This document shows, in pieces, positions 35,933 through 45,981 of a DNA stretch of 64,000 nucleotides. A program made the translations under genes and the position numbers. Source of the DNA: Parvibaculum sp041688015 (GTDB taxonomy: Bacteria; Pseudomonadota; Alphaproteobacteria; Parvibaculales; Parvibaculaceae). Below the pieces are notes generated by a model, which was not told the origin of the DNA, searched no databases, and saw only the letters and a program-made list of their open reading frames with translations. Location: positions 310,001-374,000 of the forward strand of contig JBDNIY010000012.1 in the NCBI GenBank assembly GCA_041688015.1, read 5' to 3'. Numbering within the stretch: the first letter of the stretch is position 1; each line of letters begins with the position of its first letter.

Positions 35933-38566
35933 ATGCCATCGTCGATGCGAATTGGAATTGGGGCAAGAGTTGTTGCCTTTCTCTTTATCTGTCTAATTTT
36001 AGGATCAGTGGTCGGGGCATGGGCTATCGGGCGTTACCACAAAGTCTCCCACGAAATATCCAACGACATGGCACGCCGTAGCAGCGACCTTGCCGAGGCG
36101 CTCAAGACGCAAATCATCCGAAATGCCTATATGACGCTGAGTGCGATGTCGGGCTTTGAGCGCGTTCAGGGCAAGAATCCAACCGACTGCACTGACGTTG
36201 CCTCTTTCTTCCTGATAAACACCACCGGCTATATTAATGTTGGCTCCGTTCTACCCGACGGCACTGTCTATTGCGCGGCCCAAGCCGCGGTCATCGGCAT
36301 AAATATCAAGGATCAGGATTGGATTAAATCGGCTCTGGTCACCGGCCTATTCACCATGGGTGGCATTCAAGAAAGTCGCGTCGTTGACTCTCATGTCGTG
36401 ACGTTTGGGCTTCCGCTTAAGGATTCCAAAGGCAACATCACACAAATTCTTGGCCTGACAGCGGATGTCGATTACATCGCGCAGGTTCTCGCATTCCCTC
36501 ATTTGCCCAAAGGCACCTCGCTGACCGTTATCGATCAACACGGCAATGTTCTTGTCAGCAACAGCGCCAGTCAGCGCAAACCTGGCGACAGCATCGCCAC
36601 CTGGGAAGTTGCCAAGCGTGCAATGAAAGCCGATGAGCCCTTCGTTATGAACTGGGAAGGGAATGACGGCCTAGATCGGGTCTTTGCTGTCACATCTTCT
36701 CGTGTCAGCGATGCCGCCGTACCAGGCGCCAGCCGTACAGATATTCGTGCCTTTTCAATCATCTTGGGCATACCTGCTCAAAGCATCGCCTCATCTATCA
36801 TGGGGCCCGTCCAATCTGCCGGCATCGCGATTGGCTTTGTATTCCTGCTGATCCTTGCCGGGATTTATTTTTTCGTGACCCGCACGCTGGTACAGCCCAT
36901 CAAAGAAATCCAGAGCATGGCCGAAAGATTGACGTTCGGCGATCTCACCGCTCGTGTCGTCGGCAAGTCACGCACGAGTGAAGTGAGAAGCTTGGCTGAT
37001 GCATTCAACATTATGGCGGCGACGCTGGCCAAGCGCGAAGACGACATCCGCACAAGCAATGTGCGCTTCCAACGCATCTTCGAAACCGAACCAGCCGGCG
37101 TCACGCTTCTGGATCACGAACTGAAGGTGATCGACATCAATCAAGCCGGGCTGGATATCCTCGGGGCCGATAACGTCGATCAAATTCGCGGACAAACAAT
37201 GCCCACACTGGTGATAGACGAGGACTTCGAAAAATTTCGCCAACATTTACATGCTGTGCGCGATGGCAAGACGGATTCAGTCAGCTTCCAAATTGTCAAT
37301 CTGAAGGGTAAGAGGCGTTGGCAAAAAATGCAATCTGCGACAATCAAATTCGCTGATGATACACCACCTGGATATATTTCCATTGTGCGCGACACAACCG
37401 ACGAAGTTGCTACAGAAGCACAGCTGGTGCAGGCACAAAAAATGGAATCGATCGGGCGTCTAACCGGCGGCGTAGCGCATGATTTCAACAACCTGATAAC
37501 TATCGTCATGGGTAACGCGGAAATCCTAATCGAAGCACTTGAGGAACGCCCAAAACTCAAAAAGCTCGCCACCATGATCGAAGCCGCTGCCCAGCGTAGC
37601 GTCGAACTCACTCACCGAATGCTCGCCTTTGCGCGACGCCAGGTCCTGCACCCCACCCAGCTTGACACCAATGTTCTGCTCAATCGCATGGTCGACATGA
37701 TGGGCCATCTGCTGGGAGAAGATATCCGGGTACGCATTGAAACGTCTGACGGATTGTGGAGCATCGCCGCCGATCCCGCACAGATGGAATCGGCCATCCT
37801 AAACCTAGCCATCAACGCACGTGATGCCATGCCAAAGGGCGGTTCACTGACTATTGAAACTAAGAACGTTACGCTGGATGAAGACTATGCCGCCCTTAAC
37901 CCCGAGGCCACCTCTGGCGATTATGTTCAAATTGCCGTCTCCGATTCAGGCACAGGCATGTCGCCAGACGTTCTCCACCGAGTCTTCGATCCTTTTTTCA
38001 CCACGAAGGAAGTCGGTAAAGGTTCCGGGCTTGGCCTCAGCATGGTTTATGGTTTCGTCAAGCAGTCGTCAGGGCACATCAAGATTTACAGTGAGATAGG
38101 CCAAGGTACGTCTATCCGGATATATCTTCCCAAGGTTGATAGTGGCAGCGCTACCGCAACGACCGAAAACGAAGTGCCCATCGAGAACACGCGGGGCAGC
38201 GAAACAATCCTTGTGACTGAAGATGCCGAATCTGTCCGCGATTACGTCACGCAGCAACTGGAAAGCCTTGGGTACACTGTCCTTGAGGCGTCGGACGCCG
38301 AGGAAGCGCTTTCCATTCTGGAACGCAAAAGTAACATCGATCTACTCTTCACAGATGTTGTCCTCCCCGGTGGCATCAATGGGCGACAACTCGCTGAAAT
38401 CGCGCTCAACAAATACCCCACATTGAAAGTGCTCTACACCACTGGATACACCGAAAACGCTGTCGTGCATCACGGCAAGTTAGATGTCGGGGTTGAATTG
38501 CTGAGCAAACCATACCGGCGCGAGGAGCTAGCGCGACATATACGCATCGTGCTCGACAAACCATAG
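35933..38566 (+). CDS. Membrane hybrid sensor histidine kinase (Cache-like, HAMP, PAS, HisKA, HATPase, receiver)
   Basis: An 877-residue kinase started at 35933 after GAGGAGAGAAACGCTC. Order: membrane helix near 10-32, a periplasmic region of about 255 residues resembling a Cache sensor (ends GASRTDIRAFSIILGIP), second helix near 290-312, HAMP, PAS (FETEPAGVTLLDHELKVIDINQ), HisKA with H516 in GRLTGGVAHDFNNLIT, HATPase (NLAINARDAMPKGG, VSDSGTGMS, GSGLGLSMVYGFV) and a receiver with D808 in LLFTDVVLPGGINGRQLA. The GVAHDFNN H-box places it in the HWE-unrelated, NtrB-like group of hybrid kinases. Ligand unknown. Confidence 0.92.
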   Translation: MPSSMRIGIGARVVAFLFICLILGSVVGAWAIGRYHKVSHEISNDMARRSSDLAEALKTQIIRNAYMTLSAMSGFERVQGKNPTDCTDVASFFLINTTGYINVGSVLPDGTVYCAAQAAVIGINIKDQDWIKSALVTGLFTMGGIQESRVVDSHVVTFGLPLKDSKGNITQILGLTADVDYIAQVLAFPHLPKGTSLTVIDQHGNVLVSNSASQRKPGDSIATWEVAKRAMKADEPFVMNWEGNDGLDRVFAVTSSRVSDAAVPGASRTDIRAFSIILGIPAQSIASSIMGPVQSAGIAIGFVFLLILAGIYFFVTRTLVQPIKEIQSMAERLTFGDLTARVVGKSRTSEVRSLADAFNIMAATLAKREDDIRTSNVRFQRIFETEPAGVTLLDHELKVIDINQAGLDILGADNVDQIRGQTMPTLVIDEDFEKFRQHLHAVRDGKTDSVSFQIVNLKGKRRWQKMQSATIKFADDTPPGYISIVRDTTDEVATEAQLVQAQKMESIGRLTGGVAHDFNNLITIVMGNAEILIEALEERPKLKKLATMIEAAAQRSVELTHRMLAFARRQVLHPTQLDTNVLLNRMVDMMGHLLGEDIRVRIETSDGLWSIAADPAQMESAILNLAINARDAMPKGGSLTIETKNVTLDEDYAALNPEATSGDYVQIAVSDSGTGMSPDVLHRVFDPFFTTKEVGKGSGLGLSMVYGFVKQSSGHIKIYSEIGQGTSIRIYLPKVDSGSATATTENEVPIENTRGSETILVTEDAESVRDYVTQQLESLGYTVLEASDAEEALSILERKSNIDLLFTDVVLPGGINGRQLAEIALNKYPTLKVLYTTGYTENAVVHHGKLDVGVELLSKPYRREELARHIRIVLDKP

Positions 38567-38576
38567 ATGGCAATAA

Positions 38577-38963
38577 TCAGCCCGACGCTTCGTCAATGGA
38601 CCCATGCAGATCTTCTACGCTGCGTCTCTGGATGGTGAAGTCAGAGAAAATGCTCCACGTCATGTTTCTCAAAACCTCCACCCCATCACGGACCACCGCA
38701 ACAGGGGCGTTGAGGCCGTTCTTCTCCATTTGATCGTTCCATGTGCTGGCAAGAGCCACCGCTGTGTTTTGCACCGGCCCGACGCTAAACCCGTTGACCA
38801 CCGTGACAAGTTGCGCGCTGTTAAAGAGTGCCAAAATAAAGACGGCGATCCACATCGAACGCGTAAACCGGGAAACATTGCGCTGCGTATCAATCACCTC
38901 TTCCCATTCGGGTGGGCGATCTTCCGGGCGGCCTTCCAAGTCACTGTCAATCAGATCGAGCAT
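38577..38963 (-). CDS. Small single-pass membrane protein, unknown function
   Basis: A 128-residue protein I do not recognise. An acidic, charged N-terminus (LIDSDLEGRPEDRPPEWEEV) precedes one membrane segment (about 38-57, MWIAVFILALFNSAQLVTVV) and a ~70-residue C-terminal part without cysteines or catalytic motifs. It starts ten bases after the MBOAT stop and is probably cotranscribed with it, which suggests a role alongside the acyltransferase, for example as a periplasmic-facing partner. Convergent with the hybrid kinase gene. Confidence 0.65.
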   Translation of the reverse strand: MLDLIDSDLEGRPEDRPPEWEEVIDTQRNVSRFTRSMWIAVFILALFNSAQLVTVVNGFSVGPVQNTAVALASTWNDQMEKNGLNAPVAVVRDGVEVLRNMTWSIFSDFTIQRRSVEDLHGSIDEASG

Positions 38964-38973
38964 GTCTCTTTCC

Positions 38974-40425
38974 TCAGAATTGGAAGTAGATAAAGGGGGC
39001 TACGCCTTCTGGCGCGACCGACCAGATGGCCAGGATACCAAAGCCAAGCAAAAGGCCCATCGCATAGGATGGCAGGCCTCGGATGCTCAGTGCAAGTTCG
39101 CGCCCCAGATGGCGCGGCGTGAACTGAAATAATAACCCCAGCCCCACCAAACCAACCAGAAACGGCGTGACATAGCTATTGCCTGCTGACCAGTTGGTGA
39201 ACCCAAGAAGATAATTTGTTGCCGTTGAAAAACTATCAGCACGAAAGAAAATCCAGGCAAAGCAAACCAGATGAAACGTCCAGACGACACCCACACCATG
39301 CTGCGCAAAATCGCCCAAGTGCGAAAACACGCCCGGCGCATCGGCGTGCGCTGGCGCAAATTCATTCAGCTTGCGTCGAAGCCATTGCTCAAGACCAAGC
39401 ATCGTGCCGTGAAAGGATCCCCAAAAAATAAACGTCCAAGCCGCACCGTGCCACAGACCGCCCAGAAACATGGTGAGAAAGAGATTACGATAGCGCGCAA
39501 CCTCGCCATGCCGATTACCACCAAGCGGGATGTAGAGGTAATCTCGCAGCCAGGTTGACAGCGAGATATGCCAACGTCGCCAGAAGTCCTGCAAGCTCGC
39601 GGCTCGATAAGGTTGATCAAAATTCGGCAAAAAGCGATAACCAAGCAATGCCGCAACGCCGATGGCAATATCGCTATAGCCGGAAAAATCGCAATAGATC
39701 TGAATGGCGTAACCATAAATGCCAAACAGCAAGTCCAACGCCCCAACCGCCGTCGGATCAAAGAAAACGGGATCGACAAGCTCGGTCGCCAAATAGTTTG
39801 CGATCACCATTTTCTTGGCGAGCCCAGTCAGGATAAGGACCACACCGACAGCAACATGATCGCGTGTTAGGCGCGCAGGCGCGTGAAGCTGCGGCAGAAA
39901 ATCGGCAGCCCGTACAATCGGGCCAGCCACAAGTTGTGGGAAAAACGATTTGAAGAGGAGGACATCCAGCAGCGACCGCTCAGCAGCTATCTCGCCGCGA
40001 TAGACATCGACCACATAGGAAATTCCCTGAAACGTGAAAAACGAAATGCCAATCGGCAAAATCACTTCCATGAAGGGCAGGTCGCGCCCCAGCCCAAGCG
40101 TCGTCAGCAAGCTATCGAGCGATGCCAGGAAGAAATCGTAATATTTAAAAAAGGCGAGCACGCCTAGATCGATGCCGACTGTGACGCCGACAATCAATTT
40201 GCGCGTCGCTGCGTTATTGCTGCGTGCTAGCGCTAGGCCGCCTAGGTAGTTGAGAAAGGTGGTGCCAAACAAAAGAAATGTGAAGCGCCAGTCCCACCAG
40301 CCGTAGAAAAAATAGCTGGCCGCAACCAGAAACCATTTACGTGGAATCGGCGTCCAACGCATGGACCAACTGACCGCGAAGACGATCAGGAAGAAAATTC
40401 CGAACGTAAGTGTCGGAAAAAGCAT
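38974..40425 (-). CDS. MBOAT-family O-acyltransferase (AlgI/PatA-like)
   Basis: A 483-residue polytopic membrane protein. The MBOAT signature runs through QDFWRRWHISLSTWLRDYLYIPLGGNRHG to NLFLTMFLGGLWHGAAWTFIFWG, where H326 in LWHGA is the expected catalytic histidine. Such enzymes move acetyl groups across the inner membrane for O-acetylation of polymers (alginate, peptidoglycan, cellulose) by a periplasmic SGNH transferase. Two SGNH-type genes lie a few kilobases upstream on the same strand, separated by an autotransporter gene. Target polymer unknown. Confidence 0.9.
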   Translation of the reverse strand: MLFPTLTFGIFFLIVFAVSWSMRWTPIPRKWFLVAASYFFYGWWDWRFTFLLFGTTFLNYLGGLALARSNNAATRKLIVGVTVGIDLGVLAFFKYYDFFLASLDSLLTTLGLGRDLPFMEVILPIGISFFTFQGISYVVDVYRGEIAAERSLLDVLLFKSFFPQLVAGPIVRAADFLPQLHAPARLTRDHVAVGVVLILTGLAKKMVIANYLATELVDPVFFDPTAVGALDLLFGIYGYAIQIYCDFSGYSDIAIGVAALLGYRFLPNFDQPYRAASLQDFWRRWHISLSTWLRDYLYIPLGGNRHGEVARYRNLFLTMFLGGLWHGAAWTFIFWGSFHGTMLGLEQWLRRKLNEFAPAHADAPGVFSHLGDFAQHGVGVVWTFHLVCFAWIFFRADSFSTATNYLLGFTNWSAGNSYVTPFLVGLVGLGLLFQFTPRHLGRELALSIRGLPSYAMGLLLGFGILAIWSVAPEGVAPFIYFQF

Positions 40426-40499
40426 CGGCCACCGGTTCCCGTTTCCATGCGTGAGAGATCGCTTTGGAAACCCATTGCCTATGCAATGCCCGGCCCGAT

Positions 40500-40527
40500 C
40501 TCACCGCCAAGAAAGGCCTTGGCGGCT
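40500..40527. repeat. GC-rich hairpin in the MBOAT leader / autotransporter trailer
   Basis: CCGCCAAG pairs with CTTGGCGG around a six-base loop. No U tract follows on either strand, so it is not a classic terminator; it may be an mRNA 3'-end stem of the autotransporter or a leader structure of the MBOAT gene. Confidence 0.4.
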
Positions 40528-40626
40528 CGTGCCAATATCGGACAACTCCCGAAAAAGCTCAATCATTGCTTGGACTTATGGTTAACCAGCAAGCGGGCTC
40601 ATTCGAGAGTTAGATGGCGGCAAACC

Positions 40627-43485
40627 TCAGAACATCAAGGACGCCGTTGCCACGATCTGGTGCGACTTCACCTTGCTGCCAAGCTGGCCCGTGTATTCCA
40701 GCGAGAGGCGAGAATAGCCACCGACGACGGCAAGGCCCGCACCGACAAAGGGAATGTCTTTGTCGAGTTCGTCACCCTGCAGTGAGAAACCCGAACCCGA
40801 TGACACAAAATGACCCGTCACTTTCGGCTGGTCAGTCAGGAATTCATGTGACAAGCCCGCGCGCAGATAAGGAACATATTGCGGCTGGCTGGAAAAAATC
40901 TGGCTAATGCGAACCTGCGCATTGCCTCGGAACGACTGGAAGGTGCTGGAATCAATCGCGAGATCGACGCCCGTCCCACCGCGCTCTTCACTATAACCTT
41001 CTTGCGAAAGGAACGTGTAGGCTGCACCGATCGACGGACGAACCGTAAAGCCCCCAAAGACAGCGGCATAGCCGACTTGCGTTGACGCACCGGCCTGATA
41101 ACCAGTCCAACTCCCGCTCGCCTTCCGCGCCACCGCCCCGGCGGTCACAACGCGATCCGTGTCATAGGAGTTCATCGCGACCGAGCCCATCGTATCCCAG
41201 AAGAATGGGCCGCGATTAATGGAGCGATAGATCTGAGCCATCGTTGTTTGAGCCAGATTGTCCGACATGGTTGTTCCCGCCGAATAGCTCATGGCTGAAT
41301 AGGTCAGCGACCCACCCCACACATCGCCATCCGTGTCGCGCCAGTCGTAGCCAAGCGCAAGGGCATAGAGCGTCCCGTCATAATCTTGCGTACCGATAGA
41401 CCCCTCGCCTTTTTCAGTCGAAAAAGCCTGCTGTGCCCAAAGGCCAGCGCGGCGATAGCGATCATAATATTTACCGCCGCCATCGCCCACACCCTGCTCG
41501 GCCGTCCGCATAATGTTCAAGCGGTCGTCAACAAAGCCGCCTGCAATATCTTGCATGCGAATAGCCATGCGTTCGCGCGCACTGCTGAGGTCGGGCAGCA
41601 TCTGATTATAAACATTGGCGACCGCGCCAACGGTCGCAAGATTACCAACGGCTGAACCGAAGGCGGCATCCAGTGCCAGCGCCGGTCCTGCCGCGTTGTA
41701 AAGCGACGCCGCATTGTCGCTCAATCCAAGCGACGCAGCCGATTTGCGCGACAGCGTCACAGCAAGGTGGTCGCCAGCATTTGGCGTCGTGAAGACCGCG
41801 TCATAGCCTGCGCCAATGCCGCCAATAACAACCCCCGGAGTACCCGGTGTGTCATAAGCAATCATCGAAGCAGACTCCACAACGGTGAGTGTAGTCGGAT
41901 CATTAAGATAGTTTTGAAGCGTCACGTCGACGATTGAACCATCGTGAAAAGTTGCCGTACCCGTAACAATCTTGCCTGATTGAGTGAGGGTACTGGGATC
42001 ATATGCAATTCCATATGTCGACCCACCATCAAAGGTCACATCGGTTGCGTTGAAATCATCCACTGCCGCATTGAAAGTTGCGCCAGTGCCAACATTCAAA
42101 TTCAGTGCGCCACTTGTCAGTGTACTGCTGGCCTTCATAATGGTAGTGCCAGTCAGATTGATATCGGCGGTCGCCAAACCATCAATAGTAATCGCACTAA
42201 CAACCGTGCCTGCGGTTGAGTTAATCGTGTAGGCACCGCCATTCAGGAGAATTTCACCGGAAATCGCGCCAGCATTAGCAATCGTCGTGTTACCACCCGT
42301 CAGATCAAGAGCAATGCCCCGCCCTGTGGCCGTGCCGCTCCCTAGTATCACACCTGTGCTCGCATTCGTGATGTTTGTTAGTGTTCCAGACTGATCCCGG
42401 ATCGCCGTCGCGCTGGTCCCATCGGTCGATGCTATCGCCTGAATGGTGCCCGCATTTGTGATGGAGGGAAGTGTGCCAGCCGCATCAACATCAATACCGA
42501 AGGCATTGCCACCGACCGTGCCGGATGTTGAGCCGAGGATCACGGCATTTTCTTTATTATCAATAGTCGCGAGTGTACCGTTAGCCCCCACATGAACGGC
42601 CGTGGCTGTCAACGATGCCGCCGTTTCTGACGCAACTGTGGCTTGAATAGTACCTGCGTTCGAAAGGCCCTGATTGACCATTACATTGTCACCAACATCG
42701 ACACCAATGGCAGAGGATTCTGTCGCCGTCGCGCGAATAACACTGCCAATGGCATCATTATCAATGCCGTCAACGGTCAATACTTCGGCAGCACCTGTGT
42801 TACCTTTCAAACCAAGAGCGACAGACAACGTCGGCGGCGATTGCGGCGCCTCAAGCACGTCGTAGCCAACAACACTGATGGTCCCGCCATTGCGAATGGC
42901 AACCGTAGTTCCTCCACCGATTTGACCCAGCGCAACCGATGAGCCACTAGTCTCAATCAGAACAGCATATGGATTGGTGCTGGACGATACCGACGAAATG
43001 GTACCGGTATTATCAATGCCCTTACCAAGATCTTCCTGCACCAGCACCGCCGGCCCACCACCAATCGCATCTGTCGGAATCGCGGCACTCGGATCAGGCG
43101 CTGTACCAGTCCTGATCGACCCTGCATTCACAATGCCGCCGCTTGTCGCTGTTGAAACGATGATGCCGCTTTGATCAGCGAAGGCCGCCAAAATCGCGCC
43201 GCTATTGTTCACAGTCGCAGCGTTGCTATCGATGGTGATCGCCGTCCCAGCGGCATAGCTGGTGTCAAGCGTAACCGCACCGCCCACATTAATTATGACA
43301 TTGCCCGGCGCGCCACCATCGGCGGTCGAGGTCAGGATCGGATCGACGGCTGTTGTCCCACTCGGAATCACAAGATCGGCGGCAAATGCCGAACCGCTGA
43401 CAGACAATGCCAAGACACTCACCATAGAGGTAGCAAACAGGCTGCGGCGCAACATGCGCCGTCCGACGACCGATACGATTGCCAA
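40627..43485 (-). CDS. Autotransporter (type Va secretion) outer membrane protein
   Basis: A 952-residue protein: signal peptide (MLRRSLFATSMVSVLALSVSGSAFA after a short lead), a passenger of about 620 residues built of repetitive beta-strand units (recurring NAGTIQA, DIDNxxxG, ITNAxTG-like motifs) and a C-terminal autotransporter beta-barrel (about 680-952) that ends in phenylalanine (VATASLMF). TTG at 43485 follows GGGGGAGAGACCAA and is preferred; ATG at 43455 also gives a signal peptide. The passenger looks like a beta-helix adhesin or protective surface layer without catalytic residues. It sits inside the minus-strand MBOAT/SGNH block. Confidence 0.9.
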   Translation of the reverse strand: MAIVSVVGRRMLRRSLFATSMVSVLALSVSGSAFAADLVIPSGTTAVDPILTSTADGGAPGNVIINVGGAVTLDTSYAAGTAITIDSNAATVNNSGAILAAFADQSGIIVSTATSGGIVNAGSIRTGTAPDPSAAIPTDAIGGGPAVLVQEDLGKGIDNTGTISSVSSSTNPYAVLIETSGSSVALGQIGGGTTVAIRNGGTISVVGYDVLEAPQSPPTLSVALGLKGNTGAAEVLTVDGIDNDAIGSVIRATATESSAIGVDVGDNVMVNQGLSNAGTIQATVASETAASLTATAVHVGANGTLATIDNKENAVILGSTSGTVGGNAFGIDVDAAGTLPSITNAGTIQAIASTDGTSATAIRDQSGTLTNITNASTGVILGSGTATGRGIALDLTGGNTTIANAGAISGEILLNGGAYTINSTAGTVVSAITIDGLATADINLTGTTIMKASSTLTSGALNLNVGTGATFNAAVDDFNATDVTFDGGSTYGIAYDPSTLTQSGKIVTGTATFHDGSIVDVTLQNYLNDPTTLTVVESASMIAYDTPGTPGVVIGGIGAGYDAVFTTPNAGDHLAVTLSRKSAASLGLSDNAASLYNAAGPALALDAAFGSAVGNLATVGAVANVYNQMLPDLSSARERMAIRMQDIAGGFVDDRLNIMRTAEQGVGDGGGKYYDRYRRAGLWAQQAFSTEKGEGSIGTQDYDGTLYALALGYDWRDTDGDVWGGSLTYSAMSYSAGTTMSDNLAQTTMAQIYRSINRGPFFWDTMGSVAMNSYDTDRVVTAGAVARKASGSWTGYQAGASTQVGYAAVFGGFTVRPSIGAAYTFLSQEGYSEERGGTGVDLAIDSSTFQSFRGNAQVRISQIFSSQPQYVPYLRAGLSHEFLTDQPKVTGHFVSSGSGFSLQGDELDKDIPFVGAGLAVVGGYSRLSLEYTGQLGSKVKSHQIVATASLMF

Positions 43486-43626
43486 TTGGTCTCTCCCCCA
43501 TCAATACCCACCGGCAAATCCGCTTTAGCGAGACCACCCCAGCCAAGTATCCGACAATTTAAAACTTTGAGCCCCCTCAAAGGGTGCAGTAGGGCAAATA
43601 TTCACGTTTCGGACCGCGGATGCAAC

Positions 43627-44904
43627 CTAAAGCGGCAGCTGACAACGTCGGATTTCATAAGCCCGCATAATTCCCTGCCAAAAAGCCGCCCCAGCACGAC
43701 GCGCGCCCTCAGGGCGCAAATGCACATGATCGGGCCATGCCAACGCCGGGGTCGTGTTCACCCATCGTGCTATGCCGCAGGGCCCGCCCATCACAAGCTC
43801 ACCATTGATGAATATGTGGCCTCTGCGTCGGGCTATGTTGCGTTGCACGTCGCGCAATACTGCGAGCTTGGGGGGAGTTGCCCAGCCAGATTCGCAAGCT
43901 TGAACATCATTTGTCTTTGCCCGCCGCATTCCGTCAAAAGCCCCCAGAACAACAATCGAGGCATCTGGCGCCAGCCGCTCCAGGCGCGCGATCAGCGCTT
44001 CAAAGCGTAAGCCATAGGCATGTGCATCAATATGGTCGCCAAAGCCTTCATTGGTGCCATAGCCGAGCATGATCAGGTCCGGCGCGAGACGCCTGATTTC
44101 TGCCTCCACGACCGCGCGATCCCAATAGTCGACCACATCTAGCGTCGCCCCGGAAATACCATAACTATCATAACGCAATCCTGGATGTGACTGACCGCTC
44201 AGCATGGCCCACCCCAGCAACGACAGCGCCCCGTCGCCCACTGGCGCAAGCACGACATGATGGGCCTGAGCAGCGGGAACCCGTAGGAAGACGACACCGG
44301 GCGTCGCTCGTCTGGTGGATAGCCGCAGCGGTGCCGCACCATCAAGCTGAAGCAACAGCGACCCGCTCTGTGGCCCTCCATAGGCTTCGATCTCGACTGC
44401 GCCGATTTCATGATCACTTTCCAGCGACATGCGCGCCGTCGCATTGTCCGTCTCAATGCGAAAACCACTGATCCCAAATGGCCCCACCGCATCCGCTCTG
44501 AGGCTTGACGCCACGCGCCACTCCGCCGACATCGTGATCTCATAGCCTTGCGGTGCATAGTAACGATAGGGAATGCCCGGCGGCATGCCACGCCCTCCAT
44601 CGCCAAACATGTCGCGCCATCTCTGCCGCAACACGCCGGTCATATGATCGAGTGCAATATGGCTGTCGCCTAGATGTAAAACGCTGACACCCTGTGGCCG
44701 CTTGCCAGCATGCAAGGCATCTAGTGCCTCATAGAAATGGGCCAAACCATCAGGCAAAGGCGAACAGGGCGGCGACGCACCGATCATCGTCATTGCAAAA
44801 AATAGTAATGTCAGGCCGAAGCCGCACCGTGCCCAAACGCTAATGCGCTGGGCCCGTCCAACGCCAATCGTCGCTGCGCCCCGGATGGCTTTCCGCCACA
44901 TCAT
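43627..44904 (-). CDS. SGNH/GDSL hydrolase-like protein with N-terminal membrane anchor
   Basis: A 425-residue protein with one hydrophobic N-terminal segment (CGFGLTLLFFAMTMIG), then block I of the SGNH fold SVLHLGDSHIALDH, a beta-sandwich-like insert (about 115-230), block III LIMLGYGTNEGFG and a late WPDHVHLRPEGARRAG holding the catalytic Asp-x-x-His (D and H). It should act in the periplasm as an esterase or acetyltransferase. The start at 44904 overlaps the upstream SGNH gene by 65 bases, an unusually long overlap that suggests coupled translation or a later start. Confidence 0.82.
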   Translation of the reverse strand: MMWRKAIRGAATIGVGRAQRISVWARCGFGLTLLFFAMTMIGASPPCSPLPDGLAHFYEALDALHAGKRPQGVSVLHLGDSHIALDHMTGVLRQRWRDMFGDGGRGMPPGIPYRYYAPQGYEITMSAEWRVASSLRADAVGPFGISGFRIETDNATARMSLESDHEIGAVEIEAYGGPQSGSLLLQLDGAAPLRLSTRRATPGVVFLRVPAAQAHHVVLAPVGDGALSLLGWAMLSGQSHPGLRYDSYGISGATLDVVDYWDRAVVEAEIRRLAPDLIMLGYGTNEGFGDHIDAHAYGLRFEALIARLERLAPDASIVVLGAFDGMRRAKTNDVQACESGWATPPKLAVLRDVQRNIARRRGHIFINGELVMGGPCGIARWVNTTPALAWPDHVHLRPEGARRAGAAFWQGIMRAYEIRRCQLPL

Positions 44905-45865
44905 AAATTTGCGCTTTCAATCCAATCGACGCAGGAATATCGGCATGGCCCTTATTCACAGAATCGCCTGTCGCCACAGACACAGCGCGCGCCGATGCAT
45001 CAACCGTCAGAATGCCACCATCAGCATCGCGTTTGATGGCGCGAGCAATAGGCTCCACCAATTTTTCATAGCCCGCCATCGTAAAGTGAATGCCATCTTC
45101 AGCCCGCAGCAGCCGCTTGCGGCCAGCCTTGTCGAGCCCATAAGCGACATAATTGCCTTTTTCATCGGCCAACAAATCGTGTGTCGGCAGATAAACGACA
45201 CCATTCGCCATGGCACGTGTTTTGAAAATTTTTGAAAAAATTTCCATATCGCGCTCAAAATTCGGACTACGCATGACGGGCAGGCCAACCCAGTAGATGC
45301 GCGCACCCGTTGTCTTCAGCGTTTCTGTAAAGTCATCAACGCGCGCGTTATAGACCTTGCGCCATTCGGGATTAAACAACGCATAGCGCGCGCCGTCTTT
45401 GACGATGGTCTGACGATCATTGGTTCCCATGATGACAACTGCAATATCAATCGTTGTATCCGCAGCCACTTCGCGCACGACTTCATTCCAGTCATAATAG
45501 TCGTGCCGCACAAAGCCTGTGGCTACTTTCGATTTGCGAATAACACTGAAACGCTTGTCCTTACGCAGCGCGTGATAAAGGCCAGCCCAGATGCCATCAC
45601 CCAGCGAGTCGCCCAGCACAACCACATTGTAATGTGTCTTCTTTTCCAGCGCAGGCACCCTAGCGATGGCACTCGGCGTGGCGTCGGCCGACATCTCCAG
45701 CGGGCTAATGCCAGGCGGCGCAAGCACAAGAGGGGCTGCCAGCGCTCCCCCTGGCAAAAGGGTCATCGCAAGCGCGACACATGCCGCCCTAATGGCTCCA
45801 AATTTACTCACACGACCCCAGCCCAACTTCACGTCCCTGACAACAGGGTAAATACGCTTGCCCAC
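44840..45865 (-). CDS. SGNH-hydrolase-like (DUF459-type) exported protein
   Basis: A 341-residue protein: signal-like N-terminus (AIRAACVALAMTLLPGGALA), then VVVLGDSLGDGIWAGL (block I, nucleophile Ser), VVIMGTNDRQ (block III) and DGIHFTMAGYEKL (catalytic Asp-His). This is the DUF459 branch of SGNH enzymes frequent in rhizobia and often beside MBOAT acyltransferases. The listed start is a GTG; a GTG at 45811 giving MSKFGAIRAA... is an alternative that shortens the odd charged lead. Overlaps the next SGNH gene. Confidence 0.8.
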   Translation of the reverse strand: MGKRIYPVVRDVKLGWGRVSKFGAIRAACVALAMTLLPGGALAAPLVLAPPGISPLEMSADATPSAIARVPALEKKTHYNVVVLGDSLGDGIWAGLYHALRKDKRFSVIRKSKVATGFVRHDYYDWNEVVREVAADTTIDIAVVIMGTNDRQTIVKDGARYALFNPEWRKVYNARVDDFTETLKTTGARIYWVGLPVMRSPNFERDMEIFSKIFKTRAMANGVVYLPTHDLLADEKGNYVAYGLDKAGRKRLLRAEDGIHFTMAGYEKLVEPIARAIKRDADGGILTVDASARAVSVATGDSVNKGHADIPASIGLKAQIYDVAESHPGRSDDWRWTGPAH

Positions 45866-45981
45866 ACACTGAGCATCAACGCTTACCTAATGCAGGCTCT
45901 GTGCCTCCATCCCCGTGACCATAAACGCTTCAATTCGGGACAAACAAGTCCAGCGATGAAACACATGGCCGACAAATGGAA

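Noticed and set aside
42100..43300. Possible CRISPR or tandem DNA repeat in the autotransporter gene
   Set aside because: The repetition is at protein level (beta-helix repeats) with diverged DNA; there are no constant-length spacers.
43171..44010. Plus-strand open frame across the autotransporter start and the SGNH gene
   Set aside because: Both strands cannot be coding here; the minus-strand genes have clear signal peptides and catalytic motifs, while this frame has none.
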